From assembly GCF_001613385.1 (NCBI RefSeq), contig NZ_BDCG01000004.1, forward strand, positions 434,001-498,000: 64,000 nucleotides of DNA, read 5' to 3'. A program made the position numbers and the translations under genes. The stretch comes from Nocardia flavorosea NBRC 108225 (lineage in GTDB: Bacteria; Actinomycetota; Actinomycetes; Mycobacteriales; Mycobacteriaceae). Position 1 is the first letter of the stretch; each line of letters opens with the position of its first letter. This document shows positions 7,591 through 17,985 of this stretch, one piece after another. The notes below the pieces were generated by a model, which saw only the letters and a list, made by a program, of their open reading frames with translations, was not told the DNA's origin and did no database searches.

Positions 7591-7902
7591 CAGCGACTGC
7601 TGACAGCGGATCGCACGCCGGGCGGGCATCGCGACTACCCGGAACGAGCGGTGGATCGCGTGATCCACATCCAGGAACTGTTTGCGGCCGGCCTGTGCAG
7701 TAAGAAGATCGTGCAGATCCTGCCCTGCCTGCGCGATACCGACGGCGGCGCGAACGAATCGGCGACGCCCGATCTGGTCGGCGAGCTGGAAGTGGAACGT
7801 GATCGGATCAACCGGATGATCGCCGACCTCGTCCGATCGCGTGAGGTGCTCGACGAGGTGATCGAGCGGGCCGGGGCGAGCTTCGCTCCCGTGCCGGTCT
7901 GA
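7582..7902 (+). pseudogene. MerR family regulator lacking its N-terminal helix
   Basis: From 7582 the plus strand reads EEQRLLTADRTPGGHRDYPE, then a helical effector-linker region (VDRVIHIQELFAAGLCSKKIVQIL...LEVERDRINRMIADLVRSREVLDEVIERA). This is a MerR protein from the wing onward. The first roughly 20 residues (helix-turn-helix, normally ending LRYYEEQGLL) are absent and replaced by antisense ene-reductase sequence. An open frame extends to 7447 but its product there is unrelated, so DNA binding is probably lost. Confidence 0.75.
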
Positions 7903-8034
7903 CCCCGAAACCGGACGTGCGATGTCGAGCCGCACGTCGACGAGCTGCCGCGACTGTTGCGCCACCGCTGCCCGACCCGCGTGGCTGGCTGTATTCCGGT
8001 GAAGGGCTGTCTACTCGGAAAGAGAGCCGGGGCT

Positions 8035-8652
8035 TCAGAGCCAGGTGTCGAGGGTGGTGGTGGTGAGGAAATCGTCGAGGTCTGCTCGCCAGGGGGCCGG
8101 GGTGGTCTTATCCGGTTCGATGGCGGTGTACTGGCCGCGGTAGAACAGCAGTGGGCGGCCGTTCTTCGTCGCGGCGGTTTCCGTCATGGCCAGGACCCGG
8201 CCGATCACGACGTAGTGATCGCCGCCGTCCACCACGCGGTCCACCGCGCATTCGATGGTGGCCAGCGAGTTGTCGAGCCGGGGGAGACCGAGTTCGGACG
8301 TGTGCCAATCGGTTCCGGCGAACTTATCCGGTTCGCGAGAACCGAATCGGGCGCAGACCGGCTGCTGTTCCTCGGCCAGGACGTTGGCGCAGAACCGGCC
8401 GTTGGCCTCGATCGCGGCCCAGGAACGAGAGCCTTTGGTCGGGCAGAACAGAACCAGCGGCGGATCGAGGGAGAGCGACGCGAAGGACTGGCAGGCGAAT
8501 CCGACCGGGGTGTTGTCGTCGGTGAAGGTGGTGATCACCGTGATCCCGGTGCAGAACTGCCCGATGGTATTGCGGAACTGCCGGGGGTCGATGGTGGGCT
8601 CGGCTGCCTCGGGGGCGCCGTCCGCCGGATCCGCTGATGCCGTCACGTTCAT
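8035..8652 (-). CDS. hsaB: Flavin reductase of 3-HSA hydroxylase
   Basis: 205 residues of the HpaC/flavin reductase-like fold: FRNTIGQFCTGITVITT, VGFACQSFASLSLDPPLVLFCP, FCANVLAEEQQPVCARF, ATIECAVDRVVDGGDHYVVIGRV. It would supply reduced FMN to HsaA, which hydroxylates 3-HSA in steroid ring A degradation. It is the last gene of hsaA-D-C-B, the same order as in M. tuberculosis. A strong hairpin separates it from hsaC. Assignment rests on both fold and operon. Confidence 0.92.
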   Translation of the reverse strand: MNVTASADPADGAPEAAEPTIDPRQFRNTIGQFCTGITVITTFTDDNTPVGFACQSFASLSLDPPLVLFCPTKGSRSWAAIEANGRFCANVLAEEQQPVCARFGSREPDKFAGTDWHTSELGLPRLDNSLATIECAVDRVVDGGDHYVVIGRVLAMTETAATKNGRPLLFYRGQYTAIEPDKTTPAPWRADLDDFLTTTTLDTWL

Positions 8653-8702
8653 ACCGTCCTTGCTGGTTCACGAAAGCTGCCGGCGGGCGGACCGCCGGAT
8701 TG

Positions 8703-8740
8703 CGGCCGGCCCGGGGCGAGTATCGCACCCGGGCCGGCCG
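8703..8740 (-). terminator. Strong hairpin between hsaC and hsaB
   Basis: A 13-bp perfect stem (CGGCCGGCCCGGG / CCCGGGCCGGCCG) with a 12-base loop lies directly after the hsaC stop. It has no T-run, so it may be a leaky terminator or an mRNA-processing element lowering hsaB level within the operon. Confidence 0.6.
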
Positions 8741-8744
8741 TAGA

Positions 8745-11688
<2,944 letters not shown>

Positions 11689-11762
11689 CTCCGGCCCTGC
11701 TCCTGCCTGGTTGTTTTGCTAACCGGTAGTTATCTGCTCAGCGCAGAATTTATCTCTGAGAC

Positions 11763-11776
11763 TAGAACAGGTTCTT
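11763..11776. promoter_or_regulatory. KstR-like operator upstream of hsaA
   Basis: TAGAACAGGTTCTT fits the recalled KstR consensus TnnAACnnGTTnnA except the last base. It lies between the divergent hsaA and kshA genes, nearer hsaA. The same 14-mer occurs at 59584. KstR represses upstream cholesterol genes until a CoA-thioester ligand binds. Confidence 0.75.
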
Positions 11777-11866
11777 GTTCATGTCGAGAACCGGTGTTGG
11801 TGTGCTGCCGATATGGGACTTGTGCTGGATGTCATGCGAATAAGCTGGCGTTCCAGGCGCCAGTTT

Positions 11867-11880
11867 TGTAACGTGTTCTA
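11867..11880. promoter_or_regulatory. KstR-like operator upstream of kshA
   Basis: TGTAACGTGTTCTA matches TnnAACnnGTTnnA at every fixed position. It ends 23 bases before the kshA ATG, in a good position to block its promoter. With the 11763 box it suggests separate control of the two divergent units. Confidence 0.85.
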
Positions 11881-11903
11881 GTACAGCAGGAGGAGGAATC
11901 GCG

Positions 11904-13112
11904 ATGGCAGTAACCCCGGCAAGCGGTGGTGCGAAGGTGCGGGAGCTCGACGTCGGTTCGACCCCCACCCGGTACGCGCGCGGATGGCATTGCCTGGGCC
12001 TGGCGCAGAATTTCCGGGACGGCAAACCGCATTCGGTGCAAGCATTCGGCACCAAACTGGTGATCTGGGCCGACAGCGCCGGCGACTTGCATGTACTCGA
12101 CGCGTTCTGCCGCCATATGGGCGGAGATCTGAGTATGGGCGAGGTCAAGGGCAACGATATCGCCTGCCCGTTCCACGACTGGCGGTGGGGCGCGAACGGC
12201 AAATGCACGTCCATTCCCTACGCCCGGCGGGTTCCGCCGCTGGCCCGGACGCGGCGCTGGACCACCCTGGAACGTAACGGCCAGCTCTTCGTCTGGCACG
12301 ACCACGAAGGCAACGAACCGCCGCCCGAGGTCACCATCCCCTACATCGAGGGCCCCTACACCGATGCGGACGGGAACCCGAAGGAGGAACTCGACAGCGG
12401 CTGGACGCAGTGGACCTGGAACTCGTTGCTGATCGAGGGCGCGAACTGCCGCGAGATCATCGACAACGTGGTGGATATGGCCCACTTCTTCTATATCCAC
12501 TACGCCTTCCCCACCTACTTCAAGAACGTTTTCGAGGGGCATGTCGCCACTCAGTTCCTGGAGACCAAGGGGCGTCCCGACATCGGAATGGGCGCCAAAT
12601 ACGCCGGTGATCAGCTCCTGAAATCGGAGGCCTCGTACTTCGGGCCGTCCTACATGATCAACCCGCTGGTCAACAGCTACGGTGGCTACGAGATCACGGT
12701 CAACCTGATCAACTGCCACTACCCGGTCTCGCAGGATTCGTTCATGCTGCAGTGGGGTCTGACCGTCGAGAAGCCCAAGGGGCTCGACGACGACACCGCG
12801 CAGAAACTGGCGATGACCATGGCCGATTTCTTCGGCGACGGCTTCCTGCAGGACGTGGAGATCTGGAAGCACAAGTCCAAGGTCGAGAACCCGCTGCTCT
12901 GCGAAGAGGACGGGCCGGTCTATCAGCTGCGTCGCTGGTACGAGCAGTTCTACGTCGACGCCGCGGATGTGACCGAGAAGATGACCCAGCGCTTCGAGTT
13001 CGAGGTCGATACGACCAAGGCGAACGAGGCCTGGGAAGCCGAGGTCGAGGAGAATCTGCGGCGTAAGCGCGAAGAAGAGGCTGCCGCGGACCAAGCGGAG
13101 GCGGGAGTCTGA
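11904..13112 (+). CDS. kshA: 3-Ketosteroid 9-alpha-monooxygenase, oxygenase subunit
   Basis: 402 residues. The Rieske [2Fe-2S] ligands are Cys69, His71, Cys88 and His91 (CRHMGGDLS...IACPFHDW). The mononuclear iron site is visible in NVVDMAHFFYIHYAF. KshA hydroxylates ring B of androstadienedione-type steroids at C9, which leads to ring opening and 3-HSA. The ATG follows AGGAGGAGG closely. The reductase partner KshB is not in this window. Acidic, Lys/Glu-rich tail after residue 380 is normal for the family. Confidence 0.95.
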   Translation: MAVTPASGGAKVRELDVGSTPTRYARGWHCLGLAQNFRDGKPHSVQAFGTKLVIWADSAGDLHVLDAFCRHMGGDLSMGEVKGNDIACPFHDWRWGANGKCTSIPYARRVPPLARTRRWTTLERNGQLFVWHDHEGNEPPPEVTIPYIEGPYTDADGNPKEELDSGWTQWTWNSLLIEGANCREIIDNVVDMAHFFYIHYAFPTYFKNVFEGHVATQFLETKGRPDIGMGAKYAGDQLLKSEASYFGPSYMINPLVNSYGGYEITVNLINCHYPVSQDSFMLQWGLTVEKPKGLDDDTAQKLAMTMADFFGDGFLQDVEIWKHKSKVENPLLCEEDGPVYQLRRWYEQFYVDAADVTEKMTQRFEFEVDTTKANEAWEAEVEENLRRKREEEAAADQAEAGV

Positions 13113-13113
13113 C

Positions 13114-13443
13114 ATGCCCAGCTGGGCGAAAGCACCCGACTTCGCCGACCAGCCCGCGCGGCGGGACGCGGTGCGGGCCCAGACGGTCGTGGACCGGGAA
13201 CGATACCTGGAGGAAGGCCTGACACCGCTGCGGTGTCAGGCCTGCCATACCGAGGTACTGGTTCGGAAGAGCAGTTCCCGGCAGACCTCCGTGCAGTGGA
13301 CCGGCGATCCGGCGTCCCAGTGCCCGGTCTTCGCCGAGATCAGCGCCAAAGGGCGCGGTCCGGGGCGCCCGGACACCTGCGAACGGTTGCAGAAAACCAT
13401 CAAATGGGCCGTCGACGAGGGCGTGCTCGACGTCCCCGAGTAG
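13114..13443 (+). CDS. Small cysteine-containing protein coupled to kshA, unknown function
   Basis: 109 residues starting one base after the kshA stop, so surely co-transcribed. It contains four cysteines: a C-x-x-C in LRCQACHTEVLVR (about 40-52), then QCPVF and DTCERL. The spacing suggests a small metal- or cluster-binding domain, but I do not recognise a named family. The mycobacterial kshA also has a small uncharacterised gene after it (recollection); whether they are homologous needs alignment. A role in maturation of, or electron supply to, KshA is possible but only inferred. Confidence 0.7.
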   Translation: MPSWAKAPDFADQPARRDAVRAQTVVDRERYLEEGLTPLRCQACHTEVLVRKSSSRQTSVQWTGDPASQCPVFAEISAKGRGPGRPDTCERLQKTIKWAVDEGVLDVPE

Positions 13444-13509
13444 CGGTCCGCCGGTGCGTCGGCCCCCTTCTGTCCGGGCGGGAACGAGATGACTCGATTC
13501 CGCCCGAAC

Positions 13510-13523
13510 TAGAACGGGTTTCA
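13510..13523. promoter_or_regulatory. KstR-like operator over the promoter of a secreted-protein gene
   Basis: TAGAACGGGTTTCA matches all fixed positions of TnnAACnnGTTnnA. It is followed directly by TAATAT (13525-13530), a good -10 box six bases before the ATG at 13537. The layout suggests a leaderless transcript repressed by KstR. Confidence 0.75.
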
Positions 13524-13536
13524 TTAATATTCCGCC

Positions 13537-14958
13537 ATGCGTACAGCTCGTTCCATCGTGCGAGCGCTGCCGGTGCTCGCCGCCGCGCTCGCACTGACCG
13601 CGGTGCCGTCGAGTGCCACACCGAGCTGGGGTCCACTGGGTCCGGCGAATCCATATCTCGGCCCGCTCGGCACCGCGACCATGCACGGTGACGCCGGCTC
13701 CTCGGACGTCACCCCACTCGCCGGACCGGGTACGGACCGGGTGGCGCCCGCCGGTGACCCGATGGCGGCGGCCTGCCCCACGATTCTGCAAGGGTCGGAC
13801 GGGATGATCGTCGCGCTGTGCACGGCGATCATCGACCGAGCCCCGACCGTCTACCTGTTCGATCCCGCGAAAGGGCCTATCGGCCCACCCGCCGCGAAAA
13901 TGAGTCTCACCAAGGGCAGCCTGCTGGGCGGCGTGTACGCCTACCTCGACAACGAGAACCGTTTGGTGGTGGTCGACGGGGAGCGGCGGCTGCTGCGGAT
14001 TGCGCACAATCGCGACGCCTCGGGTAAATGGGGACTGACGGTAGCCGAGAACACCGACCTGACCGCGGCGATACCGGAGGGCGACGCAGTCACCGGCCTC
14101 GTCCCGGATTGGTCGGGCAACGTCTGGTTCGCCACCGGCGCGGGACTGGTCGGCAAGGTCGGGCGCAACGGTGCGGTGACCACCCATCAGTTGCCGGCCG
14201 GTGAGCGAGTGGCCAACAGTATCTCGGCGTCACCCGACGGCGTGGCCGTCGCAACCACCCATGCCCTGTACGAATTCGCGGCGGGCGGATCCGGCGCGCC
14301 GACAGTGAAGTGGCGCGCCTCCTACGATCGCGGCCCGGCCCGGAAACCGGGCCAGCTCAGCTGGGGCACCGGCTCGACACCCACCTACTTCGGGCCCGGT
14401 GACGGCACCGAATACCTCACGATCGTCGACAATGCCGACGACCAGGTCCATCTGCTGATCTACCGCGCCGGCACCGGCGAACTCGTCTGCAACCAGCCGG
14501 TGCTCACCGAAGGCGGCCCCGGCAGCGAGAATTCGCCCATCGGTATCGGCCGCTCGGTGTTCGTGGCGAGCACCTACGGCTACCCGTACCCGACGGTCCC
14601 CGGCGACGCGGGCCTCGCCGAACCCGCCATCGCGCCGTTCTCCGGGGGAATGACGCGTGTCGATATCGACGACCAGGGCTGCCACACCGTCTGGGAAAAC
14701 GATGTCCGCAGCGCCGCGGTGCCGAAACTGTCTGCCGCGGACGGCAATATCTACACCGTCCTCCGGCTCGGCCTAGGCCTGACCACCCCGCTGGACGGCT
14801 ACGCCTACGGCGTCATCGATCCGGCCACCGGTGCGGTGACCGCGAAACAACCGATGTCGGCCACCATCATCGCCGACACCTTGCAGATGGCCGGTCTGAC
14901 AACGACCGACGGCGAACTGTGGCAGGGCACCATCACCGGCATCATGCGCATCCGGTGA
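13537..14958 (+). CDS. Secreted protein of probable beta-propeller fold, unknown function
   Basis: 473 residues. Residues 1-28 are a signal peptide (RTARSIVRALPVLAAALAL, cleavage near SSATPS). The mature part has repeated short beta motifs typical of a propeller or lactonase-like fold: VYAYLDNENRLVVVDGERR, GLVPDWSGNVWFATGAGLVGKV, VANSISASPDGVAVATTHALYEF, YLTIVDNADDQVHLLIY, LSAADGNIYTVLRL. Four cysteines could form disulfides. No catalytic signature is recognised. It lies after kshA and has its own KstR-like box, so a role at the cell surface during steroid uptake or processing is plausible but unproven. Confidence 0.8.
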   Translation: MRTARSIVRALPVLAAALALTAVPSSATPSWGPLGPANPYLGPLGTATMHGDAGSSDVTPLAGPGTDRVAPAGDPMAAACPTILQGSDGMIVALCTAIIDRAPTVYLFDPAKGPIGPPAAKMSLTKGSLLGGVYAYLDNENRLVVVDGERRLLRIAHNRDASGKWGLTVAENTDLTAAIPEGDAVTGLVPDWSGNVWFATGAGLVGKVGRNGAVTTHQLPAGERVANSISASPDGVAVATTHALYEFAAGGSGAPTVKWRASYDRGPARKPGQLSWGTGSTPTYFGPGDGTEYLTIVDNADDQVHLLIYRAGTGELVCNQPVLTEGGPGSENSPIGIGRSVFVASTYGYPYPTVPGDAGLAEPAIAPFSGGMTRVDIDDQGCHTVWENDVRSAAVPKLSAADGNIYTVLRLGLGLTTPLDGYAYGVIDPATGAVTAKQPMSATIIADTLQMAGLTTTDGELWQGTITGIMRIR

Positions 14959-15085
14959 GCCCGTCCCTGCCGCAGCCGGTGGATTGTGTCGCCCCTGGGC
15001 AGACTCGACCACGTGGTGCGGTGACGCGCCCTCGCCAGGTGGTCGGTTCGACGGGGACATATCGAACACACCCGTGGACGCCGTA

Positions 15086-16519
15086 CTACCGCGGTGCGGG
15101 TGGATTCGACAGGTAGTCGATCTCCTGCCGCTGGATCCGTGGATCAGGGGTATAGCCGATATCGCAGTATCCGTCCCAGCTCACCAACTGTGCTCCGGGA
15201 TCTGCCGGGCCATGCTCTCACCCCATCGGTACGGGTTGCGGGTCGTGTTCTCCCGCGACTATCAAGACGGGCGGCGTGCCTTCCACTGGAGTCGGACCGG
15301 GTGGGTTCGTGCCCGGGATCGGCAAGCCGAAACAGCCGATCTGCACATCCCATGCCTCCACATGGCCGCGCGTGGTCGGCGCGGCGCGCACGGCGGTGTC
15401 GATCCGGGGGTCCAGGTCGGGGTAACCCCGGACGTCGGTTGGATAGCCGAGACAGGTGATGGCCCGATACGCCGCCTGTGCAGGACTGGTGAAGGGCGAC
15501 TTCGCGAACTCCACGGCATCACCCCTATCGGCAGCCTCGATCGCCTGTGCCAGGTCCGGCCAATTCTCCCGGAAAACCACCAATTGATAGGCGCCCATAC
15601 CGATCTCGGTGGCCGTGAACCCATCGGCGTCGTCGGTGGCCGGGATCGGATGCTGTTCCACTCGATCGAGCAGCCCTCCGTAGACGGCTCGGACATCACG
15701 ATCGTGGAGTGCGCAGGTGGTGTCGTACCGGCACCACTCGGCAAAGCCACCGAATACCTCCTCCGAGCTGTGGACCTGATCGGCTGCCAGCCGGCGCGCC
15801 GGCAGATCGTGATCCAGTAGTCCATCGCGCACCATCGCCCGGAGATTCTCGGGATACAAGTGTGCATACGTGGCGCCGAGCATCGTTCCGTAGGAGAAAC
15901 CGGGTCAATTCATTGCACCGATATCGAGTGCCCGCCGGACCGCTTCCAGAGCCTGTGCCGCACTGACGGTGTCGACATGCTTAGTAACGGGCCGGTAGCG
16001 CGTCGACAGGCCGCATCAACGGTTCGGTTGTGGGCGCCAAGCGCATCGAATCCCGTCCTGCCGCTTGGAAATTCGGTGACCTCCGGATCCAGCGGCGGCG
16101 CCGGACAGCTGATCGCCGGGCGGCTTTCGCCGACGCCGCGCGGATCCGCGCCGATGATGTCGAACCGGCTCAGCAGTTCAGCGGGGAACAGGTCCGGGGA
16201 GCTCCGTTCCGGACCACCGACACGGCCGAGCTGCCCGGTCCACCCGGATTGAAGAACAGGGCACCGATCCGCTGGCCCGGATCCGCGGCCAGACGGTGGG
16301 CGAGGGCGATCCGGTCGCCGTCGGTGGCGCCCCAGTCCAGTGGTACCTGTAACGAACCGCACTCGGCACCATGCTCCCCGTACGGCTGCCAGGTGGGCGC
16401 GGCAAGCTGTACCGCGGCAACCGGATCGTCGAGCGGCACCGTCGTCCGGTTGCATGCGCCGATCGGCCAGATCGCGACCGCATTGCGGCAGCCGCAATAC
16501 CTCCGAGAACCGGCCGCAT
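15086..16519 (-). pseudogene. Decayed secreted alpha/beta-hydrolase (tripeptidyl aminopeptidase-like)
   Basis: Fragments in three frames line up as one protein. MRPVLGGIAAAA is a signal-like start; then CGSLQVPLDWGATDGDRIAL and GALFFNPGGPGSSA; then FDIIGADPRGVGESRP; then GFSYGTMLGATYAHLYP (nucleophile Ser intact), GYPTDVRG and VLIVAGEHDPQ; and a TAP-like end, GAQLVSWDGY, before a TAG. Frames change near 16460, 16200, 15900 and twice near 15200. The family comprises Streptomyces-type secreted tripeptidyl aminopeptidases. The gene diverges from the RiPP-like locus at 16828. Confidence 0.85.
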
Positions 16520-16827
16520 GAATGCCTCGCAATACTTCCGCTGGGTTGCTGCCACCGTATTTCCCGTAATGCATAGTGCCGTGGCGATTTCGGGTTCGAA
16601 ATACCAGAGAATTTCGAGTAGCGACCTGTTCTCGCTCGTCCGTACACCTCGAAGAACCGAATTTACTTACACTTGAGATCACCTGGTGGTGAATGCGCAC
16701 TCGAGGCCCGCCCGCCACCGACTCCGTTGCTCAACAAACGGTAAAACGTGATGAGGACCCCGTGCGTCTCCCGCCCTCGCGTAGGACGATCGAGTTCCGT
16801 TCAAAGGCCAACCATTTGGAGGATGTC

Positions 16828-16929
16828 ATGGGTGCTTCGTTCAACAATCTGCCTACGTCACCGCTCGATTCGATCCAGAATGCTGCGCAGTTCGGCGTCT
16901 GGGGCGTCGCAGAGGATCACACCGCGTAG
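16828..16929 (+). CDS. Putative RiPP precursor peptide
   Basis: A 33-residue peptide from ATG 16828, with a GGAGG site seven bases upstream. The N-terminal part (GASFNNLPTSPLDSIQNAA) looks like a short leader and the C-terminal part (QFGVWGVAEDHTA) has modifiable residues: Phe, Trp, Glu, Asp, His, Thr. Its TAG shares one base with the GTG of the HExxH modification enzyme (TAGTG), a tight coupling typical of precursor-enzyme pairs. No known precursor family is recognised. The RiPP role rests on size, coupling and neighbour; the leader/core border is not known. Confidence 0.65.
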   Translation: MGASFNNLPTSPLDSIQNAAQFGVWGVAEDHTA

Positions 16930-17954
16930 TGACCAGTACTGCTGCGGCAGTAGAGTCCGGGTACGGGATATTCGGCGCCCAGCCGGATCCCGCCCGGGCT
17001 CGACTGCTGCGAACCACAGTGAATACGCAACTGCGGGATAGCCTGCAAGCGGCTACCGATGCCGCCGCCACGGTACTTCCCAAGCAGTCTGCGGCAGCCC
17101 GGTCGGCCGCCGATGCGCTCGATTTCGACCGACGTATCGCGCCGGTGATATTCAGCCTGCACCGGCAGATCTCCTCCGGAGTACGCGATCAGGACGTTAC
17201 GCAAGTCGCCATCGGCCTGTCCAGGCTGCGAATCCACCGCGATCGCGACGAGCTGTACGCGGATAGATTCGAATTATCGCCGTTGCAATGGGACGAATGC
17301 GATTTCGAAACGGCGCGATACCTCTACAGCCCGCTGGGTCCGCGCGAGGCGGGTGACCGGTTCGGCGAGATGCTTCCGCTCCCGCCCGACCGATTCGACG
17401 AGTACGCCGACACGGTGAACCAGGCGCTGGACTTGATCCGTATATCGGACCTGGACATGTATGGCGAGATCCATGAGCTTGTTGCCGAAATCCGGCTCTT
17501 CGAGGGCGGTGCCCTGCGTGCCGTATCTTCGCCGCGCAGTTTCGGCCTCATGCATCTGTCCCCACCCATCAGCCCCACCGAGATCGCCGATCCAACGACG
17601 TGTTTCGTCGAACGCATCGTGCACGAGGCGTCCCATATCGCACTGAATGCGGCGATGATCGTCGACCCGCTCGTCCTGAACGATCCGGCCGATCGTTTCA
17701 CATCGCCGCTGCGTCCCGATCCGCGCCCGATGTCGGGTATCTACCATGCCGCATTCGTGCTCAGCCGAGTCGTCCACGTTCTGGACCGGATGCATGCACA
17801 CTACGACCCGCCAACCCTCACGGCCACTTTCGATCTCATGAACGCGAAGTTCGCCGAAACCCACCAGGTGGTTCTCGACCACGCGCAGCTCTCTGCTGTC
17901 GGTCGCGAAGTCCTGGACTCCTGCGCGGCATTGGTCGCCGCAGCGACGAGCTGA
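16929..17954 (+). CDS. HExxH-motif peptide-modification enzyme (putative peptide beta-hydroxylase)
   Basis: 341 residues from GTG 16929. The metal site is H232-E-A-S-H236 in ERIVHEASHIALNAA, with a likely third ligand His273 in the conserved context R-P-M-S-G-I-Y-H-A-A-F-V-L-S-R-V. This arrangement fits the actinobacterial family of HEXXH-motif putative peptide-modification proteins (TIGR04267-like). Recently studied members are, as I recall, 2-oxoglutarate/iron-dependent beta-hydroxylases of RiPP precursors rather than proteases. The N-terminal half (about 1-200) is helical and may bind the leader. It lies between the precursor and an MFS exporter. Confidence 0.75.
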   Translation: MTSTAAAVESGYGIFGAQPDPARARLLRTTVNTQLRDSLQAATDAAATVLPKQSAAARSAADALDFDRRIAPVIFSLHRQISSGVRDQDVTQVAIGLSRLRIHRDRDELYADRFELSPLQWDECDFETARYLYSPLGPREAGDRFGEMLPLPPDRFDEYADTVNQALDLIRISDLDMYGEIHELVAEIRLFEGGALRAVSSPRSFGLMHLSPPISPTEIADPTTCFVERIVHEASHIALNAAMIVDPLVLNDPADRFTSPLRPDPRPMSGIYHAAFVLSRVVHVLDRMHAHYDPPTLTATFDLMNAKFAETHQVVLDHAQLSAVGREVLDSCAALVAAATS

Positions 17955-17985
17955 ACCACGATGTGGCAACATCCACAGGAGTGAC

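Noticed and set aside
11832..13115. Minus-strand open frame (427 codons) over kshA
   Set aside because: Antisense to a gene with intact Rieske and iron motifs.
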